From: Chitinophagaceae bacterium
GTDB taxonomy: Bacteria; Bacteroidota; Bacteroidia; Chitinophagales; Chitinophagaceae
Direction: 5' to 3'
Length of the DNA stretch: 52,011 nucleotides
NCBI GenBank assembly: GCA_947372235.1
Contig: CANBSW010000007.1
Location: 1-52,011 of the forward strand
Every line of letters starts with the position of its first letter. Position 1 is the first letter of the stretch. A program made the translations under genes and the position numbers. Of the stretch, positions 16,183 through 24,956 are shown in pieces. The notes beneath the pieces were generated by a model. That model had not been told where the DNA came from, made no database searches, and saw only the letters and a program-made list of their open reading frames with translations.

Positions 16183-17583
16183 ATGGATTACCGTATCGAA
16201 AAAGACACCATGGGGGAAGTACACGTACCTGCGGATGTTTACTGGGGTGCCCAAACCCAGCGTAGTATTGAGAATTTTAAAATTGCGCAGGACATTAATA
16301 AGATGCCCAAAGAGATCATTAAAGCTTTTGCTTACCTGAAAAAAGCGGCGGCTTTAACCAACCTGGATGCAGGCGTTCTGCCACAGGAGAAATCGGATCT
16401 GATTGGCCAGGTTTGTGATGAGATCCTGGAAGGCAAATTAGACAGCCAGTTTCCTTTGGTGGTTTGGCAAACGGGTTCGGGTACACAGAGTAATATGAAT
16501 GTGAATGAAGTGGTGGCATACCGTGCACATGTGATCAAGGGTGGTGCTTTAGCCGATAAGGATAAATTCATTCATCCGAATGATGATGTAAACAAATCAC
16601 AATCATCCAACGATACTTTTCCAACCGCCATGCACATTGCGGCATATAAAATTTTGGTAGAGACAACCATTCCCGGTATCAAAAAACTGAGAGATACACT
16701 GGCGCAGAAAAGCAAGGATTTTATGCATGTGGTAAAAATTGGCCGCACGCATTTTATGGATGCCACACCCTTAACATTAGGTCAGGAGATCAGCGGATAT
16801 GTTTCTCAATTAGACCATGGCTTACGCGCCATCAACAATACGCTTGCACATTTAAGTGAACTGGCTTTGGGTGGAACCGCAGTAGGTACCGGCATTAACA
16901 CACCAAAAGGCTATGATGTAAATGTGGCCAAACACATTGCCACTTTAACCGGTTTACCATTTGTAACAGCAGAAAATAAATTTGAAGCACTGGCTGCACA
17001 TGATGCCATTGTTGAAGCACATGGTGCATTGAAAACCGTTGCGGTTAGTTTGATGAAAATTGCCAATGATGTTCGCATGCTTTCATCCGGACCAAGAAGC
17101 GGTATTGGAGAATTACATATTCCTGATAACGAGCCTGGCTCTTCTATCATGCCGGGTAAAGTAAACCCAACACAATGTGAAGCACTCACCATGATCGCCG
17201 CTCAGGTAATGGGTAATGATGTAGCCATTAATATTGGTGGCGCTACCGGACATTTTGAACTGAATGTTTTTAAACCGGTGATGATTTATAATTTCCTTCA
17301 TAGTGCAAGATTGATTGGTGATGGATGTGTAAGCTTTACTGATAAATGCGCTGTTGGTCTGGCCCCTATTGAAGCCAATATCAAAAAGCATGTTGATAAT
17401 AGTTTGATGCTGGTAACTGCATTAAATACCAAGATTGGTTATTACAAAGCTGCAGAGATCGCGCAAACTGCACATAAAGAAGGAACTACTTTAAAAGAAA
17501 TGGCAGTAAAATTGGGTTATTTAACGGCAGAAGAATTTGATGCATGGGTAGTGCCGGGAAATATGGTGGGAGAAGTTAAGTAA
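16183..17583 (+). CDS. fumC: Class II fumarate hydratase
   Basis: The 466-residue protein interconverts fumarate and L-malate in the TCA cycle. The family signature [11 protein letters not shown] lies around residue 318, with [13 protein letters not shown] (about 138) and [16 protein letters not shown] (about 187) forming the other substrate-binding segments. Length matches FumC (about 465). The oxygen-stable class II enzyme carries no iron-sulphur ligands. The gene is monocistronic, with a TACCTTTG promoter box upstream and a hairpin terminator 27 bases after the stop. Confidence 0.97.
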   Translation: MDYRIEKDTMGEVHVPADVYWGAQTQRSIENFKIAQDINKMPKEIIKAFAYLKKAAALTNLDAGVLPQEKSDLIGQVCDEILEGKLDSQFPLVVWQTGSGTQSNMNVNEVVAYRAHVIKGGALADKDKFIHPNDDVNKSQSSNDTFPTAMHIAAYKILVETTIPGIKKLRDTLAQKSKDFMHVVKIGRTHFMDATPLTLGQEISGYVSQLDHGLRAINNTLAHLSELALGGTAVGTGINTPKGYDVNVAKHIATLTGLPFVTAENKFEALAAHDAIVEAHGALKTVAVSLMKIANDVRMLSSGPRSGIGELHIPDNEPGSSIMPGKVNPTQCEALTMIAAQVMGNDVAINIGGATGHFELNVFKPVMIYNFLHSARLIGDGCVSFTDKCAVGLAPIEANIKKHVDNSLMLVTALNTKIGYYKAAEIAQTAHKEGTTLKEMAVKLGYLTAEEFDAWVVPGNMVGEVK

Positions 17584-17609
17584 TAATTAAAAATTAGAAA
17601 TTAATAATT

Positions 17610-17640
17610 GAGCCGCTGGATTTTCTGGCGGCTCTTTTGT
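17610..17640 (+). terminator. Intrinsic terminator of fumC
   Basis: GAGCCGC (17610-17616) pairs with GCGGCTC (17628-17634) across an 11-nt loop and is followed by TTTTGTTTTCT. Confidence 0.85.
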
Positions 17641-17643
17641 TTT

Positions 17644-17817
17644 CTCTGTGTCCCTCTGTGCAATGTCATTAAGTTATGGTCATTATTCGAAGGTTTCACG
17701 CAAAGCCGCCAAGGAGGCAAGGACGCAAAGAGCTTTTCTTTACTACTTTGCTTTCTTGGCGGCTTTGCGAGAAATATTCTTAACTTAATGACACTGCAAC
17801 AGGGAGTATCACAGAGA
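17644..17817. repeat. Triple-shelled inverted repeat at the fumC/cytochrome convergent junction
   Basis: Three nested arm pairs are visible: an outer CTCTGTG...CTGTGCA against TGCAAC...CACAGAG, a middle TGTCATTAAGTTA (17664-17676) against TAACTTAATGACA (17781-17793), and an inner CGCAAAGCCGCCAAGG (from 17699) against CTTGGCGGCTTTGCG (ending 17769). The inner words belong to the CGCAAAGGCGCAAGG family found at 20204, 26621 and 47827. Confidence 0.85.
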
Positions 17818-17827
17818 TATTTTGTAA

Positions 17828-19234
17828 TTATTTTTTTATTGGAGGAGCTTTTAAAAGTTGCGTATCAGATGCTAAATTTTCAAGATGATAATTCCCGGAA
17901 TCTAAAATGGTTTTAGGGAATTGCTTTTGGAGATTGATGAAATCATTTCCTTTGATGGATGTTTGTCCGAGATAAAGGTTCTCCAAAGTGGCAATAGACT
18001 TTAATTGCTGAACTCCCTGAGTTGTGATTTTTGTCCCTACAAGATTTAAGTATTGCAGATTTTTTAATCCGGTTAAGTTTAGAATTTGTGCATCTGTAAG
18101 ATTGGTATGATCAATACTTAATCGTGTAAGATTGGTGCATTGGCCAATTACCTTCCAGGAGTTTTCTGATAATTCTGTATAATCCAGTTTTAACCATACT
18201 AATTGTTTATTTACCTGTTTTAGTAAAGCAACTGTTTCTTGCGTTACTTTTTTAATACTTACAAAATTGGCCGAAACATAATTACTGTTTGCAGCAACCG
18301 GCAATACAATGATACCGGCATTGCGTAATGATTCGAATACAGATGCTGAAACTTTATCAACTTCTCCATCAGGTATCGAAGGTTTTTTCATACTAACCGC
18401 GGCTGATTGCATAGCAAGTAAAGCGGGCAGAATTTGTTGTGGTTGATTTACTTCTTTTACTTTTTTGGTGAACGCAGCATTACTTTCTATCCACCAGTGC
18501 ATCAGGTTCATTTCCTGCTCGGTTAATTGTGGTTTTCCTTTTGGTGGCATGTGTTTTTCTTCAAGAGGATCGAGCAACACACGCTTGTACAATTCACTGC
18601 CAGTAGGGTTTCCGGAAACGAATACTTTTCCTTCCTTGCCTCCTTTCAGTATCCAATCCTGTCCGTCTAAACGCAATCCGCCTTTTTGTTTTTTGGCGCT
18701 ATGGCATCCCCCGCATTTATCTGTTAATATGGGTTGAATAAGATCTGTATATACAACGGCTTCCTGTACATTAGCAATCGTTTTTCTTGCAGACTTTGAA
18801 CTATCTTTTGCATTTTCAAACAAACCTTTTGTAAGAAATCCATCTCCATGTGTTAGAGTTCCACCTAAATGCCCGGTGATGATGATCAACACAAATGTGA
18901 GTGCAGATAAAATATTTTTAATTTGAGAGGAAGGTTTATCTGCAAGCCAATAACCAACAACTGAGAATGCTGCAACGCCAATACCCATCCATTTATGATA
19001 ATCCAAAGTAGTTTCATCATATTCACCACCGGATGATAATGACCAACCCGATAAACAGGAAACGATGGCGCTGATCATCCCCAATAAAAAAGCAATTTTA
19101 ACAGCAGGCAGTATAGCAAAATATTTTTCTTTTCTGCAAAGCCATTGAAACACCAAAGCAAGCAACAGGAATCCAATCGGCAAATGCACCAATACCGGAT
19201 GAAATTTTCCAAAAAATTCGATCAATGTATTCAT
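17828..19234 (-). CDS. Membrane c-type cytochrome: DUF2231 + planctomycete-type cytochrome + leucine-rich repeats
   Basis: The 468-residue protein has four to five hydrophobic helices at about 8-125 (FHPVLVHLPIGFLLLALVF), the DUF2231 type. A cytochrome-c-like domain follows, with C174-G-G-C177-H178 in CGGCHSAKKQKGGLRLDG and a distal LMHWW segment, as in PSCyt1 domains. The C-terminus (about 340-445) has leucine-rich repeats (LTRLSIDHTNLTDAQILNL). The haem domain should face the periplasm. The gene overlaps the isomerase-like gene upstream by ATGA, so they are translationally coupled. A role in passing electrons from a periplasmic oxidation to the membrane is inferred from context. Confidence 0.85.
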   Translation of the reverse strand: MNTLIEFFGKFHPVLVHLPIGFLLLALVFQWLCRKEKYFAILPAVKIAFLLGMISAIVSCLSGWSLSSGGEYDETTLDYHKWMGIGVAAFSVVGYWLADKPSSQIKNILSALTFVLIIITGHLGGTLTHGDGFLTKGLFENAKDSSKSARKTIANVQEAVVYTDLIQPILTDKCGGCHSAKKQKGGLRLDGQDWILKGGKEGKVFVSGNPTGSELYKRVLLDPLEEKHMPPKGKPQLTEQEMNLMHWWIESNAAFTKKVKEVNQPQQILPALLAMQSAAVSMKKPSIPDGEVDKVSASVFESLRNAGIIVLPVAANSNYVSANFVSIKKVTQETVALLKQVNKQLVWLKLDYTELSENSWKVIGQCTNLTRLSIDHTNLTDAQILNLTGLKNLQYLNLVGTKITTQGVQQLKSIATLENLYLGQTSIKGNDFINLQKQFPKTILDSGNYHLENLASDTQLLKAPPIKK

Positions 19235-20169
19235 AATGCAGGAAGATATCTTTTGCGGAGTAAGTGCATCATGTATTCATTGATGGCCCATTGGTCGGCA
19301 AGCGGCTGCCTGGTATAAGGAAGTGTTGGCATATAATCCGGCGGGCCAAATTCTGTAAGGATCGTAAGTTTGTTTACCCCGTTTTTAATTTTTGTTTGAA
19401 CAACAGCATCCCACCATTCCAGGTGTCTTTTTACAGCAGTTTCCCATTCCGGTGCACGTGGATCATTTACCTGTGGGCCTTCGGGATGGCCAACACGTGC
19501 ATGCACATGATCCACTCTTGAAATAGCGAGTTGAACGGTTTCTTCCTGATCCTGCAATAAAGTTTCATGCACATTGCACCAATGCGAAATATCTAATGTC
19601 ATACGCATTTCAGGATGTTTCAATAAATATTGTTTGGCCACATGCGCAGCAAACATGATTCTGCTTCGGTGGGATTCATGGCAGATGATATGACCGGTTT
19701 CTTTCGAAACTTTGATTGTGTAATCAATAAACTTACTGTTCTCTTCCATTGGAAAAAAATCTCTTCCTGAGTGGCAGTTAATATATAGAGGTTTTTGAAT
19801 GGTTTGATAAGCAGCTCCATCAATCATTGCCTTAAATTGCTGAAAATGTTTGGCCGGATCTTTATCAGAACCACCTGCCAGAAAACCAATCTCCAATTGA
19901 TGTTTCTGTAATGCATCAAACAAATTCTTTTGTGCATCGGCTGTTCCGGGCCACCACATTTCTATTCCATCATAGCCTGTTTTTTTTGCTTTGGCACAGA
20001 ATGCATCTACGCTGCCATCAAAGCCCCAACTTGTGCCCATTACTTTTAATGAAAACTTGTCCGGAATGGCAAATGCCGGTTTCTGCGCAAATAAATTTTC
20101 CATTGAAGTCAATGCTACTCCTGTGATTCCTGCAGACATAGTTAAAAATTTTCTTCGGTTAAATGCCAT
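19231..20169 (-). CDS. Tat-exported sugar phosphate isomerase/epimerase-like protein
   Basis: The 312-residue protein starts with a twin-arginine signal (FNRRKFLTMSAG, then a hydrophobic stretch and a cleavage-like ENLFAQ). The mature part is a xylose-isomerase-like TIM barrel (AP_endonuc_2 type). Likely metal ligands are in HICHESHRSR, TLDISHWC and HVHARVGHPEGP, and a late acidic ligand is in LTEFGPP. Exported members of this fold often act on sugars or inositols in oxidative or epimerising pathways, not on sugar phosphates. It sits in a minus-strand cluster with DUF1501 and DUF1553 genes, and its stop overlaps the next start. Substrate is unknown. Confidence 0.85.
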   Translation of the reverse strand: MAFNRRKFLTMSAGITGVALTSMENLFAQKPAFAIPDKFSLKVMGTSWGFDGSVDAFCAKAKKTGYDGIEMWWPGTADAQKNLFDALQKHQLEIGFLAGGSDKDPAKHFQQFKAMIDGAAYQTIQKPLYINCHSGRDFFPMEENSKFIDYTIKVSKETGHIICHESHRSRIMFAAHVAKQYLLKHPEMRMTLDISHWCNVHETLLQDQEETVQLAISRVDHVHARVGHPEGPQVNDPRAPEWETAVKRHLEWWDAVVQTKIKNGVNKLTILTEFGPPDYMPTLPYTRQPLADQWAINEYMMHLLRKRYLPAL

Positions 20170-20203
20170 GGTTAATTTTTTAATTATCGAATTGTTTTAC
20201 CGC

Positions 20204-20249
20204 GCCTTTGCGAGAAAATATTGCACGCAAAGGCGCAAGGGCGCAGTTT
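20204..20249. repeat. CGCAAAGGCGCAAGGGCGC element, copy 1
   Basis: GCCTTTGCGAGAAAATATTG followed by CACGCAAAGGCGCAAGGGCG and CAGTTT forms a short hairpin through GCGCCTTTGCG/CGCAAAGGCGC. It is nearly identical to 47827-47871, differing by one T in the loop. Confidence 0.9.
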
Positions 20250-20309
20250 ATTGCATTTATTTCTCACCTGACTATTACTACTTGAAAGAATTCTTTTCGC
20301 CATAGATTT

Positions 20310-20346
20310 TCACATAACAAATCTGTGGTAATCTGTGAATCTGTGG
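20310..20346. repeat. Quasi-tandem AATCTGTGG words
   Basis: AAATCTGTGG, TAATCTGTG and AATCTGTGGC follow each other between the DUF1501 and isomerase-like genes. No opposing arm was found. Confidence 0.55.
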
Positions 20347-20388
20347 CTTATTTATTTCTTCCAAATGCATAGGTTTCCTTATCAACAA

Positions 20389-21891
20389 TTACGCAACAAT
20401 TTCATTAATCACTCTTCCATGCACATCCGTTAACCTGAACGGCCTTCCCTGAAACTGGTACGTTAATTTCTCATGATCAAATCCCAATTGATTCAATATT
20501 GTTGCCTGCACATCAAATGCATTGGTTTTACCACTGATCGCAGCGTAACCGATCTCATCCGTTTCACCAAAACTGGTTCCTTGTTTAATACCACCGCCCG
20601 CCATCCACATCGTAAATGCTTCGGGGTGATGGTCTCTTCCTTTGTAAGGCATTTTCTTGCCATCGCGATTTTCCTGCATCGGTGTTCTGCCAAATTCTCC
20701 GCCCCATACAACCAATGTTTCATCTAACAAACCTCTTTGTTTCAGATCCATTAATAATGCAGTCATGGGTTTATCAATACTTCTGCATTTATTTACAAAA
20801 CCATAATCGATGGCAGAACTTTCTTCGGTACCATGACTATCCCATCCCCAATCAAATAACTGAACAAAGCGAACACCTTTCTCTACTAATTTTCTTGCGA
20901 GTAATACATTGTTGGCAAAGCAAGCTTTGTTGGGTTTTGTTCCATACATTTCATGAATATAATCCGGTTCATCATTTATATTCATCACATCAGGCACAGA
21001 GATCTGCATACGGTAAGCCATTTCGTATTGAGAGATGCGTGATAATATTTCTGGATCTTTAAATTCTTCGTAACTCATCCTGTTCGCTTCATTGATGGCA
21101 TCAATAGAAGCTTTGCGCAGATCACGGTCCATGCCTTCGGGATCTTTGATAAACAAAACAGGATCGCCTTCACTTCTGCATTGCACGCCCTGGTAAACCG
21201 ATGGTAAAAACCCGCTGCCCCAAACACTTTTACCCGCATCCGGAAATTTTCCACCAGAAGTTAGTACCACAAAACCGGGCAGGTTACTGTTCTCACTTCC
21301 CAATCCGTAGGTGGCCCATGCTCCCATGCTGGGTCTTCCCAATCTCGGTGTGCCTGTATGCATTAATAATTGTGCCGGACCATGATTGAACTGATCTGTT
21401 TGCATGGCTTTTAAAAAACTTACTTCATCTGCCACGGTTGCAAAATGTGGTAAGTGATCAGAAACCCATGCACCGCTTTGTCCGCGCTGTTTAAAATTTG
21501 CCTGTGGTCCCATCATTTTAGGAACACCGCGAATGAACGCGAATTTTTTTCCTTCCAATAATGATTGCGGACAATCCTGTCCATCGAGTTTCATCAGATC
21601 TGGTTTAAAATCAAATAACTCCAATTGCGATGGTGCACCGGCCATGTGCAAATAAATAACCGATTTTGCTTTGCCCGGAAAATGTGGTGATCGTGGTAAT
21701 AAAGGATTTGAGCTGTTAAACAATTCACTCATCCCATCTTTCGCACCCATCCAGTTACAGCCTGATAAAAATGAGCCCATGGCTAATCCGCCCAAACCCA
21801 ACACACAATCTTTCAGAAACAAACGGCGTGTTTCGAAAGACAGATTTGCTATTCTTGCTTCCTCAAATATTTTTCGATTATCCTTACTCAT
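20389..21891 (-). CDS. DUF1501 domain-containing exported protein
   Basis: The 500-residue protein has a twin-arginine-type N-terminus (ETRRLFLKDC, hydrophobic stretch, then LSGC lipobox), so it is probably a Tat-exported lipoprotein. The mature part is a DUF1501 domain, related to the alkaline phosphatase/sulfatase fold, with LHMAGAPSQLELFDFKPD, FDWGWDSHG, VVWGGEFGRTP and DHHPEAF as conserved blocks. DUF1501 genes almost always accompany DUF1549/DUF1553 cytochromes, as here with the gene just upstream. Biochemical activity is not established for the family. Hairpin repeats lie on both sides of the gene. Confidence 0.9.
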   Translation of the reverse strand: MSKDNRKIFEEARIANLSFETRRLFLKDCVLGLGGLAMGSFLSGCNWMGAKDGMSELFNSSNPLLPRSPHFPGKAKSVIYLHMAGAPSQLELFDFKPDLMKLDGQDCPQSLLEGKKFAFIRGVPKMMGPQANFKQRGQSGAWVSDHLPHFATVADEVSFLKAMQTDQFNHGPAQLLMHTGTPRLGRPSMGAWATYGLGSENSNLPGFVVLTSGGKFPDAGKSVWGSGFLPSVYQGVQCRSEGDPVLFIKDPEGMDRDLRKASIDAINEANRMSYEEFKDPEILSRISQYEMAYRMQISVPDVMNINDEPDYIHEMYGTKPNKACFANNVLLARKLVEKGVRFVQLFDWGWDSHGTEESSAIDYGFVNKCRSIDKPMTALLMDLKQRGLLDETLVVWGGEFGRTPMQENRDGKKMPYKGRDHHPEAFTMWMAGGGIKQGTSFGETDEIGYAAISGKTNAFDVQATILNQLGFDHEKLTYQFQGRPFRLTDVHGRVINEIVA

Positions 21892-21952
21892 GGGTTTACC
21901 TGATTTCTAAAGTGTTATTCTACTAAATTTTTCTTCCAACTCTTTGTGAATC

Positions 21953-22014
21953 TTTGAGCCTTGGTGTCTTCGTGGTTCTAAAATATTTGAACCACGAAGA
22001 CACCAAGGCTCAAA
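21953..22014. repeat. Perfect 26-bp inverted repeat of ACCACGAAGACACCAAGG words
   Basis: Two perfectly complementary 26-nt arms (21953-21978 and 21989-22014) flank a 10-nt AT loop. The core is CCTTGGTGTCTTCGTGGTTC and its complement. A looser outer pair (CAACTCTTTG / CATGAAGAGTTG) extends it. It separates the DUF1553 and DUF1501 genes of one cluster. Confidence 0.95.
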
Positions 22015-22081
22015 GTAACATGAAGAGTTGCTAATGTTTATATCACTTCACTTTTCTTGAAAGTTTTAATAGCCCAATAGG

Positions 22082-24835
22082 TTAATTTTTTGAAATAAAT
22101 TCATCCAAATTCAACATCGCACCTGCCACAACAACAAGTGCGGCGGTTGCTGCATTTTGTTGCTGGTTTCCCGACATACACACCATTTTATAACCGTCTT
22201 TTTGAAATTTTTGCAAAGCATTTTGATACAACTGTTCAAACACTTTTATTTTTTCAGGGGAAGCGGTTTTATACATCGCCAGTTCATATCCTTTACTGAT
22301 CTGTTGTTTCACATCCTTACCACCTAACAATTGCATCCGGTAAGCAAAGTGTTGTGCCATTTCTATATAGGCCGAATCATTCAAAGTGGTTAACGATTGT
22401 AAAGGCGTATTGGTACGAATTCTTCTGGCGGTACACACTTCACGCGAAGTGCCATCAAACGTAACCATGGAAGGATAAGGTGCCGAACGTTTCCAATACG
22501 TATACATCGCTCTTCTGTACTGATCGCAACTATCACTCTGTTTCCAGTATTGACCATTCCATGGCGACATCCAGATGCCTTCGGGTTGATATGGGTAAAC
22601 ACCGGGACCATACATTTTCTCACACAACAATCCACTCACTGTTAAAGCCTGATCACGAATTTGTTCTGCAGATAAACGAACACGGGGACCTCGTGCATAC
22701 AATTTATTGAAAGGATCTTTTGCTGCAGCATCTTTATTTAGTTTAGATTCTTGTCTGTATGTTGCAGATAGAAGGATTTCTTTCATTATTTTTTTTAGAT
22801 CCCAGTTAAACTCATTCATCAACTGCCAGGAAAGATGATTGAGCAGTTCCTTATGTGTGGGTTGTATGCCTTGTGTACCAAGGTCTTCCAGTGTTTCTGC
22901 GATGCCTTGTCCAAAAAACTGTTCCCAAATTCTGTTTACGATCGTTCTGGAAGTGAGTGGATTTTTTTTATCGGTAACCCACATAGCCAATCCTGTTCTG
23001 TTCCGAGGTGCATTGGCAGGTAAATCTCCCAACGAATGTGGGATCCCTGGTTTTACTTCCTTCCCTTTTACCAGCCAGTTACCTCTTTCAAAAACATGTG
23101 TGGGCCTGAACATGCCGGATATATTTTCAACCATTACCGGCGTAACAGTTACCTGTTTGGCGGAGATGAGATCAGTAAAATATTTAGAAGCGCTGTCATA
23201 TCCTTTCACGCCTTTACCCGGAAATGGATCGCTGATATAAAACCAGTCGAACTGCATTCCATTTGCGTCGGGTGATTTCAGCTGGTTGTTTTGATAAGTA
23301 TAATACAGATCATGCACACCTGTTATAGCAGGAATAGAAACCGCATTCAATTTCCATATGCCTGTAAAATCATTAACTGCAACTGTATTCAAAACGGGGC
23401 CATCGGGTTTATCCAAACGAAGCACCCATTTACCACCGGGTGTCCAGCTTTTAGCGCGATATAAAATTTGTGTATGATTATCGAATGCTACTTTTGGAAT
23501 TCTTCCCTGTGCATTATTTCGTAACACCAGCCATTTAGTATCTGACAACGCTGCATTTGTTAATTGATCTGATGCGATGGAATTGATGGCCGGTTCTCCT
23601 GTTTTTACAAATTTGATCAGCTCTTTTTCTTTTGCCGGCACATTTTGTTTTAACCAATCCTGCAGTTGAATAAATTTTACACTGTCTTCCTTGTGAAATT
23701 CTTTCAGTAAAGGATATTCATCATAGGTATCCTCATCCCTCGTGTTATTAAAAAAAGCCATGAACTGGTAATACTCTTCATGACGAAAGGGATCATAAGG
23801 ATGACTATGACATTGAACACAGGCGAATGTGGTACCCATTACCGTTTCCCAGGTTGTGTTTACACGATCAATAATGGCAGCGGTTCTAAATTCTTCATTA
23901 TCGGTGCCACCTTCATCATTGGTCATGGTGTTGCGATGAAATGCGGTGGCAATATATTGTGCATCGGTTGGGTCTGGTAAAAGGTCTCCTGCCAGTTGTT
24001 CGGTTAAAAATTGATTATAGGGTTTATTCTCATTAAATGCATGAATCAGCCAATCGCGGTAACGCCAGATAGTGCGGCGATCGTCTCTTTCATACCCTTT
24101 TGTATCTGCATAACGCGCAAGATCCATCCACATAGAAGCCCATCGTTCGCCATAATGAGGAGAGGATAATAAAGTATCTACTAATTTTTCGTAGGCATCA
24201 GGCCTTGCATCTTTTAAAAAATAATCAGCAAGCGATGGAGATGCAGGCATCCCTGTAATATCCAGACTTAATCTTCTTAACAAAGTTGCTTTATCAGCTT
24301 CCACAGAAGGTTTCAATCCTTCTTCTTTCATACGCTGGTAAATAAAATGATCAACATCGTTCTTCACCCAATCTCCTCCACCGCGTGTTCCAAAAAACCA
24401 GTTATCCACTTTAGGCACTGCAGTTTTTTCAACCGGAACATAAGCCCAGTGATCGCCCCAAACCGCGCCTTCTTTGATCCATTGTTTTAAAGTGTTGATC
24501 TCCTGATCTGTTAAGGGAGGATGTTTATAGGGCATCCTCTCTTCAGGATCTTTTAATGAAAGTCGACGAATCATTTCACTATGTGATGGATCGCCGGGAA
24601 TGATAGCGGGTTTGCCTGATTTGTTGATGGCAAGTGCATCTGAACGGAATAATAAACTGAACCCGCTCTGCCTTTTTACACCACCATGACAGGTGATACA
24701 TTTTTTATTAAAGATGGGTTTTACCTCTGTAATATAATCTATTGAATGGCCGGAAACGAAATAAGAAAAACTGGTTGCCCCAAGCACAATGATCAGAACG
24801 ATCCAGAAAATTTTAGGGAGCCGGGGCCATTTCAT
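22082..24835 (-). CDS. PSD1 and planctomycete cytochrome c domain protein (PSCyt1-DUF1549-DUF1553)
   Basis: The 917-residue protein is anchored by one N-terminal helix (IFWIVLIIVLGATSF). A PSCyt1 haem domain follows, with C46-I-T-C49-H50, and its usual RMPYKHPPL and WIKEGAVWGDHW blocks. DUF1549 comes next (VDHFIYQRMKEEGLKPS, LSLDITGMP, MDLARYADTKGYERDD), with a second CxxCH in ACVQCHSHPYDP. A central beta-rich region and DUF1553 complete it (RTIVNRIWEQFFGQG, LSAEQIRDQALTVSG). It should be a periplasmic haem protein acting with the DUF1501 partner; the reaction is unknown. A TTG two codons upstream is less likely than the ATG at 24835. The promoter box is at 24856. Confidence 0.9.
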   Translation of the reverse strand: MKWPRLPKIFWIVLIIVLGATSFSYFVSGHSIDYITEVKPIFNKKCITCHGGVKRQSGFSLLFRSDALAINKSGKPAIIPGDPSHSEMIRRLSLKDPEERMPYKHPPLTDQEINTLKQWIKEGAVWGDHWAYVPVEKTAVPKVDNWFFGTRGGGDWVKNDVDHFIYQRMKEEGLKPSVEADKATLLRRLSLDITGMPASPSLADYFLKDARPDAYEKLVDTLLSSPHYGERWASMWMDLARYADTKGYERDDRRTIWRYRDWLIHAFNENKPYNQFLTEQLAGDLLPDPTDAQYIATAFHRNTMTNDEGGTDNEEFRTAAIIDRVNTTWETVMGTTFACVQCHSHPYDPFRHEEYYQFMAFFNNTRDEDTYDEYPLLKEFHKEDSVKFIQLQDWLKQNVPAKEKELIKFVKTGEPAINSIASDQLTNAALSDTKWLVLRNNAQGRIPKVAFDNHTQILYRAKSWTPGGKWVLRLDKPDGPVLNTVAVNDFTGIWKLNAVSIPAITGVHDLYYTYQNNQLKSPDANGMQFDWFYISDPFPGKGVKGYDSASKYFTDLISAKQVTVTPVMVENISGMFRPTHVFERGNWLVKGKEVKPGIPHSLGDLPANAPRNRTGLAMWVTDKKNPLTSRTIVNRIWEQFFGQGIAETLEDLGTQGIQPTHKELLNHLSWQLMNEFNWDLKKIMKEILLSATYRQESKLNKDAAAKDPFNKLYARGPRVRLSAEQIRDQALTVSGLLCEKMYGPGVYPYQPEGIWMSPWNGQYWKQSDSCDQYRRAMYTYWKRSAPYPSMVTFDGTSREVCTARRIRTNTPLQSLTTLNDSAYIEMAQHFAYRMQLLGGKDVKQQISKGYELAMYKTASPEKIKVFEQLYQNALQKFQKDGYKMVCMSGNQQQNAATAALVVVAGAMLNLDEFISKN

Positions 24836-24855
24836 ATACAATCCGTTTATCGTTT

Positions 24856-24863
24856 TAAAGATA
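24856..24863 (-). promoter_or_regulatory. Bacteroidetes -7 box of the DUF1553 gene
   Basis: Minus-strand TATCTTTA ends 20 nt before the ATG at 24835. It is the best candidate for driving the 24.8-17.8 kb cluster. Confidence 0.5.
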
Positions 24864-24885
24864 AAGGATTTTTAGTAGGAAAAAA

Positions 24886-24952
24886 TATTGCCACAGAAGA
24901 CACAGAATGACACAGATTTTTTCTGTGATATTCTGTGTCTTCTGTGGCAATA
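24886..24952. repeat. Inverted repeat of CCACAGAAGACACAGA words
   Basis: TATTGCCACAGAAGACACAG...ACACAGA (24886-24916) pairs with TCTGTG...CTGTGTCTTCTGTGGCAATA (24922-24952) around a 5-nt loop. It lies just past the amidohydrolase stop and before the DUF1553 promoter. Confidence 0.93.
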
Positions 24953-24956
24953 AATA

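Noticed and set aside
22839-23240. 133-codon plus-strand frame inside the DUF1553 gene
   Set aside because: Antisense shadow of a conserved gene with clear domain motifs on the other strand.
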